NCBI GenBank assembly: GCA_001953215.1
Contig: CP019169.1
Span: 248,001 to 312,000, forward strand
Direction of reading: 5' to 3'
Source of the DNA: Betaproteobacteria bacterium GR16-43
Lineage (GTDB): Bacteria > Pseudomonadota > Gammaproteobacteria > Burkholderiales > Usitatibacteraceae
DNA: 64,000 nucleotides
The notes under the pieces are model-generated. The model saw nothing but the letters and a program-made list of their open reading frames with translations. It was not told where the DNA came from and did no database searches. The position numbers were made by a program, and so were the translations under genes. This document shows positions 18,036-28,751 of the stretch, in pieces (position 1 is the first letter of the stretch; the number at the start of each line of letters is the position of its first letter).

Positions 18036-18971
18036 TCATGTCGTTTCGAATGCGGCACCGCGCAACGCGACGCCGTGCGCGCCGCGGCGCTTCGCCTCGG
18101 CGAGGTCCGCGCGCGTGAGGCCGCCGATCGCGTAGCAAGGCATCGGGCGGTCGCGGATCAACGCCTCGAAGCGGTCCCAGCCCATCGGCTTCGCGCCGGG
18201 ATGCGAGGCCGTCGCCTTCACCGGCCCCACGACGGCATAGTCGACGCCGAGCTTCGAGGCCTGCTCCAGTTCGGCTTCGTCGTGCGCGGAGGCGCCCACG
18301 AGTTCACCCGCGGGACGCGACGCCGCGGCCATCAGCGCCCTGGACGTCAGGTGCACGCCCGTCGCCTGCGGGAGCTCGCCGCAATCGCTGTTCACCACTA
18401 CGCGTGCGCCGAGCGAACCGGCGCGCGCGAGGACGCGCGAGAGCACGTGCTGCAACGGCTGGCGCGCCATCGTCTTCTCGCGCACCTGCACCAGCAATCG
18501 TTCGTCCAGCGCGCACTCGATCAGCTTCGTCACCCAGCGGTCGATGCCCATCGCCTCGGCATCGGAGATGACCATCACCGGCGGCAAGGCGAGCGCGGCC
18601 AGAACGGGTGCACACGCGGGCAGCATGGGGGCCACGCTCGTGGCCCCGACGCGCTGCCACACGATGCCCTGGCCTTCGAGCGGCTTCGGCTCGCCGTCCC
18701 AGGCGGTCACGCGGAAGAAATGCAGCCGCACCGTCGCATGCGTGTACACGAAGCCCTGCGTGATCCACGGCGTGGCCTCGCGTACGCGAATGCCCAGCTC
18801 CTCTTCCAATTCGCGGTCGAGCGCGTGGCGCGGCGACTCCCCGGGCTCGATCTTGCCGCCGGGAAATTCCCAGTAACCGGAATACGGCTTGCCCTCGGGG
18901 CGGCAGGCCAGGAGGAACTCGCCGTCGGGCCGCTCGATGACGGCGGCGGCGACCTCCGTGATCTTCGTCAA
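18036..18971 (-). CDS. Nudix hydrolase fused to ThiE-like domain
   Basis: 311 residues. The N-terminal half is a MutT-type Nudix domain: 'GYWEFPGGKIEPGES' followed by 'ELEEELGI' completes the GX5EX7REUXEEXGU box. The C-terminal half (about 135-311) resembles thiamine-phosphate synthase ('GVHLTSRALMAAASR', 'VGASAHDEAELEQA', 'DYAVVGPVKATASHPG', 'CYAIGGLTRADL'). Fusions of this kind are known in proteobacteria as 8-oxo-dGTP-type diphosphatases; the role of the ThiE-like part is unresolved. The start is TTG at 18971, overlapping the upstream ATPase stop (TTGA). Confidence 0.85.
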   Translation of the reverse strand: MTKITEVAAAVIERPDGEFLLACRPEGKPYSGYWEFPGGKIEPGESPRHALDRELEEELGIRVREATPWITQGFVYTHATVRLHFFRVTAWDGEPKPLEGQGIVWQRVGATSVAPMLPACAPVLAALALPPVMVISDAEAMGIDRWVTKLIECALDERLLVQVREKTMARQPLQHVLSRVLARAGSLGARVVVNSDCGELPQATGVHLTSRALMAAASRPAGELVGASAHDEAELEQASKLGVDYAVVGPVKATASHPGAKPMGWDRFEALIRDRPMPCYAIGGLTRADLAEAKRRGAHGVALRGAAFETT

Positions 18972-19828
18972 CGCTTCTTCCGCCCGACGTAGTCGCGCGC
19001 GAATTGCGAAGCGACACGCCCGCTGCGCGAGCCGCGCTCGAGCGCCCAGAGCAGTGCGGCGCGGCGCACTTCGTCGTTCACGCGGCCGCCCAGCCGGGCC
19101 ACCCAGTGATCGGCGATGTCGAGGTACTGCTCCTGGTCGAACGGATAGAACGTGAGGCCCAGGCCGAAGCGCTCGGAGAGCGAGATCTTCTCTTCGGTCG
19201 TCTCGCCGGGATGGATCTCGTCCTCCACGTGCTTCGCCTCGAGATTCTCCTGCATGTACTCGGGCATCAAGTGCCGGCGGTTCGACGTGGCGTAGATCAG
19301 CAGGTTGTCGGCGGTGCCGGCGATCGAGCCGTCCAACGCGACCTTCAAGGACTTGTAGCCCGGGTCGCTCGCCTCGAAGGAGAGGTCGTCGCAGAACACC
19401 ACGAAGCGCTCCTTGCGCTCGGCGATGAGGTCGACGATGTCGGGCAGGTCCACGAGGTCGGACTTGTCGACTTCGATCAGCCGCAGGCCCTTCTTCGCGA
19501 ACTCGTTCAGCGCGGCCTTCACGAGCGAACTCTTTCCCGTCCCGCGCGCGCCGGTGAGCAGCACGTTGTTCGCGGGCCGGCCCGAGACGAATTGCTCGGT
19601 GTTCTCGCGCAGGCGCTTCTTCTGGTCGTCGATGTCCTTCAGGTCGGAGAACGCGATGGCGTGCGGGTGCTGCACGGCCGCGAGGTATCCCCGGCCATTG
19701 CGCTTGCGCCAGCGAAACGCGGTGGCCGCCTTCCAGTCCGGCGCGGGCGGCGCGGGCGGCAACACGGCCTCGACGCGGTCGACCAGCGCCTCGAGCTTCT
19801 TCGCGAGCTTGTCCCAGTCGGTCGTCAT
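18968..19828 (-). CDS. DUF815 AAA+ ATPase
   Basis: 286 residues. The P-loop 'LLTGARGTGKSSLVKA' sits near residue 90, and Walker B is 'FVVFCDDLSFEASDPGYKSL', with the DDLSFE form typical of DUF815 proteins. 'YATSNRRHLMPEYMQEN' is the sensor-1 region with the conserved SNRRHL. The C-terminal lid ends in basic residues. Biological role unknown for the family. ATGA overlap with the methyltransferase upstream and TTGA overlap with the Nudix gene downstream place it inside the argJ operon. Confidence 0.88.
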   Translation of the reverse strand: MTTDWDKLAKKLEALVDRVEAVLPPAPPAPDWKAATAFRWRKRNGRGYLAAVQHPHAIAFSDLKDIDDQKKRLRENTEQFVSGRPANNVLLTGARGTGKSSLVKAALNEFAKKGLRLIEVDKSDLVDLPDIVDLIAERKERFVVFCDDLSFEASDPGYKSLKVALDGSIAGTADNLLIYATSNRRHLMPEYMQENLEAKHVEDEIHPGETTEEKISLSERFGLGLTFYPFDQEQYLDIADHWVARLGGRVNDEVRRAALLWALERGSRSGRVASQFARDYVGRKKR

Positions 19829-20487
19829 TTGAGCGTGAACACCAGCAGCCAGTAGTACTGCAGCGTTTCCAGGTGGGCTTCGTGCGCGACGCCCTGCACG
19901 GCCGCGGTGAACTCCCCGGGCGTCGGGAAATTCTTGAGGATCTCGAAGGCGTCGCCGTTCGCGAGCTTGCGCATCTGGTAGGTGTTGCCTTCCTCGTCGC
20001 GGCGGGACAGCGGCGTGGAGCTCCCCTCGTGGAACTGGTTGTCGAGGATCACGACCTTCGAACCCGGTTCGAGCCGCGCGGCGAGGTGCTGGACGAACTT
20101 CGCGATGTCCGCCTTCTTCACGTGCGACCACCAGAACCCCGCGAAGGCCGCATTGCAGCCGGACGGAACGCCTTCCAGTCCCACCGCATCGGCACGGAAG
20201 AAATGCACGGACGGTGGCAGCTCCTTCTCGCGCGCGATCTCGAGCACCGGCTCGTTGATGTCGCAGGCGTAGACCGAGCGCGCCTGCGTCGCGATGAACT
20301 GCGTCCAGTAGCCGGTGCCGCAAGCCACCTCGAGCACCGTGCGGCCACGCAGCAACTCCGGAATGCGATTCCTCAGCCACGCGAGCTCCGCCTGGCGCTC
20401 GGGCTTCTCGTACACCTTCTCGTACTCGGAAGCGCGCTTCGCGTAGTACTTCTCGAGGTGGGGCGTGGTGCTGCGATGGTCGGCCAT
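19825..20487 (-). CDS. Class I SAM-dependent methyltransferase
   Basis: 220 residues. AdoMet motif I 'TVLEVACGTGYWTQFIA' lies around residue 50, motif II 'VYACDINEPVLEIA' follows, and 'RLEPGSKVVILDNQF' is the post-motif strand. The N-terminal 'YYAKRASEYEKVYEKPERQ' resembles small-molecule or thiopurine-type methyltransferases; the substrate cannot be told. It starts six bases after the GNAT stop and overlaps the DUF815 gene by four bases, so it belongs to the argJ operon. Confidence 0.82.
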   Translation of the reverse strand: MADHRSTTPHLEKYYAKRASEYEKVYEKPERQAELAWLRNRIPELLRGRTVLEVACGTGYWTQFIATQARSVYACDINEPVLEIAREKELPPSVHFFRADAVGLEGVPSGCNAAFAGFWWSHVKKADIAKFVQHLAARLEPGSKVVILDNQFHEGSSTPLSRRDEEGNTYQMRKLANGDAFEILKNFPTPGEFTAAVQGVAHEAHLETLQYYWLLVFTLK

Positions 20488-20493
20488 GGCGGA

Positions 20494-20961
20494 CTAGGCG
20501 GCACCCTTGTAGACGTCGGGACGATGGATCTCGAGGTAGCGCGTCGCGTCCGCCATCGGCTTGAAGCCCTGGCGTTGGTAGAGCGCGTGCGCGTCGCGGG
20601 TCATGAGCGAGAGCCGGCGCAGGCCCTGCAGGTCCGGGTGCTCGAGCACGCAGGCCACGAGCCACTTGCCGAGGCCCGACCCCCGATGCGCTTCCTCGAC
20701 GAACACGTCGCACAGGTAGCCGAACGTGGCGCGGTCCGTGACCACGCGCGCGAAGCCGATCTGCCGCCCTTCGCGATACAGGCCGAAGCAGAGCGAGTGG
20801 TCGATCGCACGCTGCATCGTCGCGGCCGGAATACCCGCGGCCCAATAGGTGCCGGTGATGAATCGCACGACGGCTTCCCGGTCGAGGCGCGCGGGATCGT
20901 CGGATACGACGCAGTCGCCCTGCCGCCACTCACGTGCATGCTCAGCTGCGGTAGTCGGCAT
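20494..20961 (-). CDS. GNAT-family N-acetyltransferase
   Basis: 155 residues. The acetyl-CoA site is '[17 protein letters not shown]' (RGxGLG form), flanked by '[20 protein letters not shown]' and C-terminal '[14 protein letters not shown]'. The ATG at 20961 overlaps argJ by 20 bases; the first 15 residues are poorly conserved in type and a later GTG near '[10 protein letters not shown]' could be the real start. Proximity to argJ, itself an acetyl transferase, is suggestive but does not prove a role in arginine metabolism. Confidence 0.82.
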   Translation of the reverse strand: MPTTAAEHAREWRQGDCVVSDDPARLDREAVVRFITGTYWAAGIPAATMQRAIDHSLCFGLYREGRQIGFARVVTDRATFGYLCDVFVEEAHRGSGLGKWLVACVLEHPDLQGLRRLSLMTRDAHALYQRQGFKPMADATRYLEIHRPDVYKGAA

Positions 20962-22171
20962 TGATCTTCACGTAGTCGTAGGAGAAGTCGCAGGTCCAGA
21001 CGGTCGCCGATTCCGTGCCGCGGCCCAGCCCTACGCGAATGGTGATCTCCGCGGGTTTCATCGCCGCCTTGCCCTGTTCCTCGGTGTAGCTCGCCGCGCG
21101 CCCGCCGTGCTCCGCGACGAGCGACTCGCCCAAATGCAGCGTGACCTTGGCGGGGTCGAGGTTGGCGATTCCGGCGTTGCCCACCGCCGCGAGGATGCGG
21201 CCGAGGTTCGGGTCGGAGGCGAAGAACGCGGTCTTCACCAGCGGCGAGTGCGCGATGCGCTTGCCCACGAGCAGGCACTCGTCCCGCGTGGCCCCGCCTT
21301 CGACCGCGATGGTGATGAACTTGGTGGCGCCCTCGCCGTCGCGCACGATCGCCTGCGCGAGGATCTGCGCGACTTCGAGCACCGCATCCCGGAGGTGCGC
21401 GAACTCCGCCGTGCCTTCGCCGATGATCCGGGGATTGCCCGCGTGCCCCGTCGCCGCGACGACCAGCGAGTCGTTGGTGGACGTGTCGCCGTCGACCGTG
21501 ATCACGTTGAACGACCGTTCGGCCACGTAGCGCGTGAGGTGCTCGAGCGCCTCCTTCCCCACGGTCGCATCGGTGGCGATGAAGCCCAGCATCGTCGCCA
21601 TGTTGGGCTGGATCATCCCCGCGCCCTTGGCGATGCCGGTCACGGTGATGGTGAACCCGTCGATGACCACTTGTCGCGACACCGCCTTGGCGACGATGTC
21701 CGTGGTCATGATCGCTTCGGCGGCGGAAGCCCAGTTGCCGGGGGCCAGGTCGGCGACGCACTGCGGGATGCCGGCGATGAGCCGGTCGACCGGCAGCGGC
21801 TCCATGATCACGCCCGTCGAGAACGGCAGGACCTGGTCGGCCTTGAGGCCGAGCGCCTCGGCCACCGCACCGCAGGTAGCTCTTGCATTCGCGAGGCCCG
21901 TCTCGCCCGTTCCGGCATTCGCAACGCCGGTGTTGATCACCAGCGCGCGGATCTCGCTCTTGGTGGCGAGATGCTCGCGGCACAAGGTCACGGGCGCGGC
22001 GCAGTAGCGGTTCTGCGTGAAGACCCCGGCGAGCCGCCCGCCCTCGTCCAGCGCGACGATCAGGAGGTCCTTGCGGTTGGGCTTGCGGATCCCCGCCTTC
22101 GCGATGCCCAGGCGGACACCGGCAATGGAAAGGAGGGTTTCGGGCTTCGGAGGATCGAGGTTGACTGGCAT
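20942..22171 (-). CDS. argJ: Glutamate N-acetyltransferase / amino-acid acetyltransferase
   Basis: 409 residues, full length. Moves the acetyl group from N-acetylornithine to glutamate in the cyclic arginine pathway, and may also use acetyl-CoA. The protein self-cleaves before the threonine in '[19 protein letters not shown]'; '[16 protein letters not shown]' and '[15 protein letters not shown]' are the N-terminal subunit blocks, and '[15 protein letters not shown]' the C-terminal one. First gene of a five-gene minus-strand operon, preceded by the hairpin repeat at 22211-22372. Confidence 0.96.
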   Translation of the reverse strand: MPVNLDPPKPETLLSIAGVRLGIAKAGIRKPNRKDLLIVALDEGGRLAGVFTQNRYCAAPVTLCREHLATKSEIRALVINTGVANAGTGETGLANARATCGAVAEALGLKADQVLPFSTGVIMEPLPVDRLIAGIPQCVADLAPGNWASAAEAIMTTDIVAKAVSRQVVIDGFTITVTGIAKGAGMIQPNMATMLGFIATDATVGKEALEHLTRYVAERSFNVITVDGDTSTNDSLVVAATGHAGNPRIIGEGTAEFAHLRDAVLEVAQILAQAIVRDGEGATKFITIAVEGGATRDECLLVGKRIAHSPLVKTAFFASDPNLGRILAAVGNAGIANLDPAKVTLHLGESLVAEHGGRAASYTEEQGKAAMKPAEITIRVGLGRGTESATVWTCDFSYDYVKINADYRS

Positions 22172-22210
22172 TCCCCGATTATAGGGGAGCCCGGAAAGTC
22201 AAAAGCCAAG

Positions 22211-22372
22211 GTCAAAAGCTTGAACCGCAGAGACCGCTGAGACCGCAGAGGAAAGGCAAACCAAGAGAAAAGAAATGGGGTCAGACCCCGATCCATCTTG
22301 CGCTCGCCTCGAGACTGAACAGGATTGGGTTTCTCTGCGGTCTCAGCGGTCTCTGCGGTTCAAGCTTCTGAC
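22211..22372. repeat. Long hairpin repeat built of 9-base units (copy 1)
   Basis: Two 35-base arms are perfect inverted repeats (22216-22250 and 22333-22367); five more bases pair outward with one mismatch. Each arm holds three 9-base units: ACCGCAGAG, ACCGCTGAG, ACCGCAGAG. The 82-base loop carries a small palindrome GGGGTC-A-GACCCC (22277-22289). A second element with the same design lies at 40075-40157. It fills the interval between the GNAT gene at 22379 and argJ. Likely a non-autonomous dispersed repeat; it may also act as a transcript-stabilising or terminating hairpin. Confidence 0.85.
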
Positions 22373-22378
22373 TTAGAT

Positions 22379-22880
22379 CTACTTGCGCCGCAGGCGCGCC
22401 ATGGCAAGGACATCGGTGTAGGTGCCGTTGCGCAGGGCGTACTGCTTCTGCACCCCCTCCTCGACGAACCCGAAGCGCTTGTAGAGCGCGATGGCGCGGG
22501 CGTTGTCGCTGAAGACGGTGAGTTCGATGCGCGTGTACGGCGTCCAGCGGTCGGCGAGGTCGAGGATCGCGGTCATCAGCGCCTTGCCCACGCCGCGTCC
22601 CTGGTAGTCGTCGTGCACGGTGATGCCGAAGTGCGCGGCATGCGCGCGGCGCGGGTTGTTGGGTTGCGCGGGAAAGAGGCCCGTGTTGCCGACGATCTTT
22701 CCATCGGCGAGCGCGACCAGCCGGTGGGACCCGGGGGGCGTCTCCTCGAGGCGCTTCTTCCAGCTCTCGAGAGACGGAAACGGCAGTTGCAGCGTCTCGG
22801 ACTGGGCGCTCGCGCCCTCGAACACCCACGCATAGCCCGCGTAGTCCGCGGGTTCGGCGCGGCGAATGGTCAGCGCGCCC

Positions 22881-22897
<17 letters not shown>
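22379..22897 (-). CDS. GNAT-family N-acetyltransferase
   Basis: 172 residues. '[19 protein letters not shown]' is the acetyl-CoA motif A (QGRGVGKAL), and '[20 protein letters not shown]' with '[13 protein letters not shown]' is the classic RimI/YhhY-like end. The N-terminus '[20 protein letters not shown]' is the usual first strand. Its start overlaps the 3' end of secA by 17 bases, so it is read behind secA. The substrate is not predictable. Confidence 0.85.
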
Positions 22898-25652
<2,755 letters not shown>

Positions 25653-25677
25653 GGTGGGGGCGTCGGAAATGCGAAAA

Positions 25678-25695
25678 CCGGCCCTGCGGGGCCGG
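25678..25695 (-). terminator. Probable terminator between the M23 gene and secA
   Basis: On the minus strand CCGGCCC-CGCA-GGGCCGG forms a seven-pair GC stem directly followed by TTTT. It lies 61 bases after the M23 stop and 26 bases before the secA start. Because it would sit within the secA leader if secA is transcribed from the TATAAT upstream, it may act as an attenuator rather than a simple terminator. Confidence 0.55.
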
Positions 25696-25705
25696 CGAAA
25701 GGGAA

Positions 25706-25711
25706 ATTATA
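25706..25711 (-). promoter_or_regulatory. Perfect -10 box upstream of secA
   Basis: TATAAT on the minus strand in a short AT-rich island (TTATAATTTCC) within very GC-rich DNA, about 54 bases before the secA ATG. No convincing -35 hexamer is seen at 16-18 bases upstream, where the sequence is GC only. Confidence 0.4.
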
Positions 25712-25755
25712 AGGGAAACGTGGGGCCGGGCCGCGGGGCTTCAACCCCGGGGCCG

Positions 25756-26709
25756 TTACTTCCGGTAGGCGTTGCCGATCACCACGTCCTTGTTGCCGAG
25801 GGAGAGGAACTTGTTCGGGTTGAGCGGCACGCCCTTTTCGCGGACTTCGAAGTGCAGGTGCGGACCGGTCACGCGGCCGGTCTGGCCCACGAGCGCGATG
25901 TTCTGGCCCTTCATCACCACGTCGCCCACCTTCACCATGCTCTTGGAGAGGTGCGCGTAGCGCGAGGTGAGGCCGTTTTCATGGTCGACATCGACGAGGT
26001 TGCCGTACTCGGGCTGGAATTCGACCGCGGAGACGATCCCGCCCGCGGCGGCCATCACCTTCGTGCCCTGGGGCGCGATCAGGTCCACGCCGGTGTGGAA
26101 GGTCTGGCGGCCGTTGATCGGGTCGATGCGCGAGCCATAGTTCGACGAGTAGTAGCCCGCCTCGATCGGCAGCGTCGTCGGGATGGACTTCCTCACCAGC
26201 CGGTCGTCCATCAGGTAGGAATCGAGCACGCCCAGCTTGTCCGCACGGTCATCGAGGACGCGGGAAAGCTCGTTGAGCATCTGCTGGAATTCGGGAACGG
26301 TGATGTCACGCGTGAGCCCCGGGCCGGCCTGCGGTCCGCCCTGGCCGGGCTTCTCGTCGAAGCGGAACTCCTCGCGCTTGATGTTGGCCGCCTTGGCGAG
26401 CCGGTCGCCGAAGGCGTCCAGGCGCAGGATGCGCGCCTGCAGCTCGCCCACCTTCACGGCGAGCGCGCCCATGTTGTCCTTGAGCTCGGCCTCGTTCTTC
26501 TTGGCCTGCTCCTCGTGCAGCGCCGCCATCAGGCTGCGCAGGTACGGGTTGCGCATGTCCACGGCGAACTTCATGGTCACGACGTAGGTGGCCATGGCGA
26601 GGAAGAAGCCCGCGATGAGGATGCCGAACGCGATCAGGAAGACCTGCGTCTGGGACAGCGAAACGTGACGACTTTTTGCCAGGCTGTCCGAAACCAGAAT
26701 AATGTTCAC
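25756..26709 (-). CDS. M23-family peptidoglycan metallopeptidase, membrane-anchored
   Basis: 317 residues. One N-terminal transmembrane segment (about 24-46, 'VFLIAFGILIAGFFLAMATY'), a charged coiled-coil-like stretch (about 60-120), then a LytM/M23 domain with zinc motifs 'HTGVDL' and 'GPHLHFEV'. It probably cleaves peptidoglycan cross-bridges in the periplasm or regulates such enzymes. It lies between secA and a divergent DUF721 gene, an arrangement common in betaproteobacteria. Only 24 bases separate the two divergent starts. Confidence 0.92.
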   Translation of the reverse strand: MNIILVSDSLAKSRHVSLSQTQVFLIAFGILIAGFFLAMATYVVTMKFAVDMRNPYLRSLMAALHEEQAKKNEAELKDNMGALAVKVGELQARILRLDAFGDRLAKAANIKREEFRFDEKPGQGGPQAGPGLTRDITVPEFQQMLNELSRVLDDRADKLGVLDSYLMDDRLVRKSIPTTLPIEAGYYSSNYGSRIDPINGRQTFHTGVDLIAPQGTKVMAAAGGIVSAVEFQPEYGNLVDVDHENGLTSRYAHLSKSMVKVGDVVMKGQNIALVGQTGRVTGPHLHFEVREKGVPLNPNKFLSLGNKDVVIGNAYRK

Positions 26710-26733
26710 TCACGACCCCCCTGGAATTCTTTG

Positions 26734-27195
26734 ATGGCTTCTGCTTCCGTGGCGAAGGTGTTGGGCGACAGCGCCGAACTTGCGGCACTTCGCGAACGCC
26801 TCGACCTCATCAACCGACTGCAGCGACGTTACCGGAACATTGCGCCCGGGGAACTCGCTTCGGCGAGCCGGGTGTGCGCCATCGATGGAACCACCATTGT
26901 GTTGCGCGCGTCCAGCGGGCCGGTTGCGGCGGCTCTGCGTCAGGTTGCGCCCCGTCTATATTCAAGGCTTGTTGAATCTAATTCCTTGAAACAAAACGAG
27001 AAAGAGAATCTTACCGGATTACGGATCGAAGTACAAGTTGAGCCGGCGCCCGTCCGACGAACGGTGCGCGGGCGGCAACCGATCCCCTTCGAACGCCTGG
27101 CCGTCCTGGCCGAGGCCATGGCGGAAGGGCCGCTGAAGGAGACCTTGGAGCGGATTTCCCGCGATCAGGTCAAAAAAAGCCGGGAAAAGACGTAA
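26734..27195 (+). CDS. DUF721 (DciA-like) protein
   Basis: 153 residues from the ATG at 26734. The N-terminal half matches the DUF721 pattern: 'LGDSAELAALRERLDLINRL', a predicted KH-like fold with 'CAIDGTTIVLRASSGPVAAALRQ'. Members include DciA, which loads the replicative helicase DnaB in bacteria lacking DnaC. The basic C-terminal tail is typical. It converges on lpxC with a 34-base gap. Assigning it as the helicase loader itself is an inference. Confidence 0.75.
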   Translation: MASASVAKVLGDSAELAALRERLDLINRLQRRYRNIAPGELASASRVCAIDGTTIVLRASSGPVAAALRQVAPRLYSRLVESNSLKQNEKENLTGLRIEVQVEPAPVRRTVRGRQPIPFERLAVLAEAMAEGPLKETLERISRDQVKKSREKT

Positions 27196-27229
27196 ACGTC
27201 GGAGAACGCCAGGACCAGCCCAAACCAAC

Positions 27230-28141
27230 TCAGGTGGCTGCGGCGAGCCGGGCGAAGGCCCGGGGCAGGGCTTCGACGGCATCGAAGGTCACCTCTTCCC
27301 AGGCCGACCGGTCGGCCAGCAGGGCCCGGACCAGCAGGTTGTTCAGCGCGTGGCCGGACTTGTGGCCGTGGAACGCGCCGATCAGCGGGTGGCCCAGCAT
27401 GTAGAGGTCGCCCACGGCGTCGAGCGCCTTGTGCTTCACGAACTCGTCGTCGAACCGCAGGCCTTCGCTGTTCAGCACCCGGAAGTCGTCGATCACGATC
27501 GCGTTGTCGAGCGAGCCGCCGCGACCCAGGCCCGCAGAGCGCATCGCCTCCACGTCCTGCGTGAAGCCGAAGGTGCGCGCGCGCGAGATCTCCTTCACGA
27601 AGGAGACGTCGGCGAAATCGACTTCCACGTCGGAGCGGGTGGCCTCGAACACGGGGTGGTTGAATTCGATCGAGAAGCCGAGCTTGAAGCCGTTGAAGGG
27701 CTCGAGGCGGACGCGCTTGTCGCCCTGTTCCAGCTCGACCTTCTTCAGCACGCGCACGTACTTCTTCGGAGCCGCCTGCTCTTCGATGCCCGCGGAATTG
27801 ATGAGGAAGACGAAGGTACCGGCGCTGCCGTCCATGATCGGCACTTCCTCGGCCGAAACGTCGACGAATGCGTTGTCGATGCCCAGGCCCGCGAAGGCGG
27901 ACATCAAGTGCTCGACCGTCGAGACGCGCGCTCCGCCCTGCTCGATCACCGTGGCCATGCGCGTGTCGGTGACGTTGGTGGCGCGCGCCGGAATGGCCGG
28001 GTTGCCGGGCAAATCCGAGCGGCAGAACACGATGCCGCTATCGACCGGCGCGGGGCGCAGCACCATCTGCACCTTGTGGCCCGTGTGCAGGCCCACGCCG
28101 GTGGCCTTGATCGTCGACTTGAGGGTGCGCTGGCGGATCAT
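27230..28141 (-). CDS. lpxC: UDP-3-O-acyl-N-acetylglucosamine deacetylase
   Basis: 303 residues. Zinc enzyme of the first committed step of lipid A synthesis. Metal ligands are in '[11 protein letters not shown]' and '[15 protein letters not shown]'; '[12 protein letters not shown]' carries the catalytic histidine. The N-terminal '[20 protein letters not shown]' is diagnostic. In many betaproteobacteria lpxC follows ftsZ closely; here about 7.8 kb of other genes separate the two. The promoter must lie in the 56 bases before 28198 or further upstream. Confidence 0.97.
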   Translation of the reverse strand: MIRQRTLKSTIKATGVGLHTGHKVQMVLRPAPVDSGIVFCRSDLPGNPAIPARATNVTDTRMATVIEQGGARVSTVEHLMSAFAGLGIDNAFVDVSAEEVPIMDGSAGTFVFLINSAGIEEQAAPKKYVRVLKKVELEQGDKRVRLEPFNGFKLGFSIEFNHPVFEATRSDVEVDFADVSFVKEISRARTFGFTQDVEAMRSAGLGRGGSLDNAIVIDDFRVLNSEGLRFDDEFVKHKALDAVGDLYMLGHPLIGAFHGHKSGHALNNLLVRALLADRSAWEEVTFDAVEALPRAFARLAAAT

Positions 28142-28197
28142 TCCGCAATTCTATCAGCCTCTTACGCCAGCGAGCCTCCGGCGAGAGACCCCGCGAC

Positions 28198-28674
28198 CTA
28201 CTTCACGGTATAGCCGCGTCCCTCGAGGCAAGCGCCGCGCGCCTTCTGGTACAAGCCCAGGCCGGCCTGGTCCTGCTGCACGGCGGCCGTCTGCTGTTGC
28301 TGGGCCTGCGCCGCGTTCTGGCGACGGCTGGCCCCGCGCGCCGCTACCGCACCCACGGCCGCTCCCGAGCTGGCGTCGCCATTGATGATCTCGCCGGCGA
28401 CAGCGCCTCTCGCCGCGCCACGCACCCCCGCGCCTGGCGTCGAGCCCGTGGCGGTCGTGGGCGCAGCCGGAGCCGCCGCCTGCTTGGGCGGATTGGCCGG
28501 GTCGTACTTGCTCTGGTCCACGGCCCAGACGTGGCATTCGCCCTCGTCCTTCTTCTGCTGGGTCGGCGACTGGCCCTTGGCGGGGTAGACGAAGGTCTGA
28601 GCCGAGACGCCCGCGGAGAACGTCGCCGCGATCGCCATTGCGAGGAAACGGGGTCCACGATTCATGATTCGCAT
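28198..28674 (-). CDS. Exported YMGG-like glycine-zipper protein
   Basis: 158 residues; signal peptide 'RFLAMAIAATFSAGVSA'. The mature protein starts 'QTFVYPAKGQSPTQQKKDEG', a conserved opening of these proteins, has a short glycine/alanine zipper ('GVRGAARGAVAGEIINGDAS', about 83-110) and ends 'CLEGRGYTVK'. Two cysteines (ECHVW and GACLEG) could pair. Probably a periplasmic or outer-membrane protein of unknown role. The start could be Met1 or the Met at position 4. Confidence 0.72.
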   Translation of the reverse strand: MRIMNRGPRFLAMAIAATFSAGVSAQTFVYPAKGQSPTQQKKDEGECHVWAVDQSKYDPANPPKQAAAPAAPTTATGSTPGAGVRGAARGAVAGEIINGDASSGAAVGAVAARGASRRQNAAQAQQQQTAAVQQDQAGLGLYQKARGACLEGRGYTVK

Positions 28675-28751
28675 CGCGATGCTCCTGTTGACGGGCTGTC
28701 CAGCCTAGTCCGATTGCGGCCCGGTTGTAATGGTCCCTGGGTCCAATGGAC

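Noticed and set aside
22277-22289. GGGGTCAGACCCC palindrome as an operator
   Set aside because: It lies in the loop of the repeat element, and such a short motif has no evident target promoter here; treated as part of the repeat.
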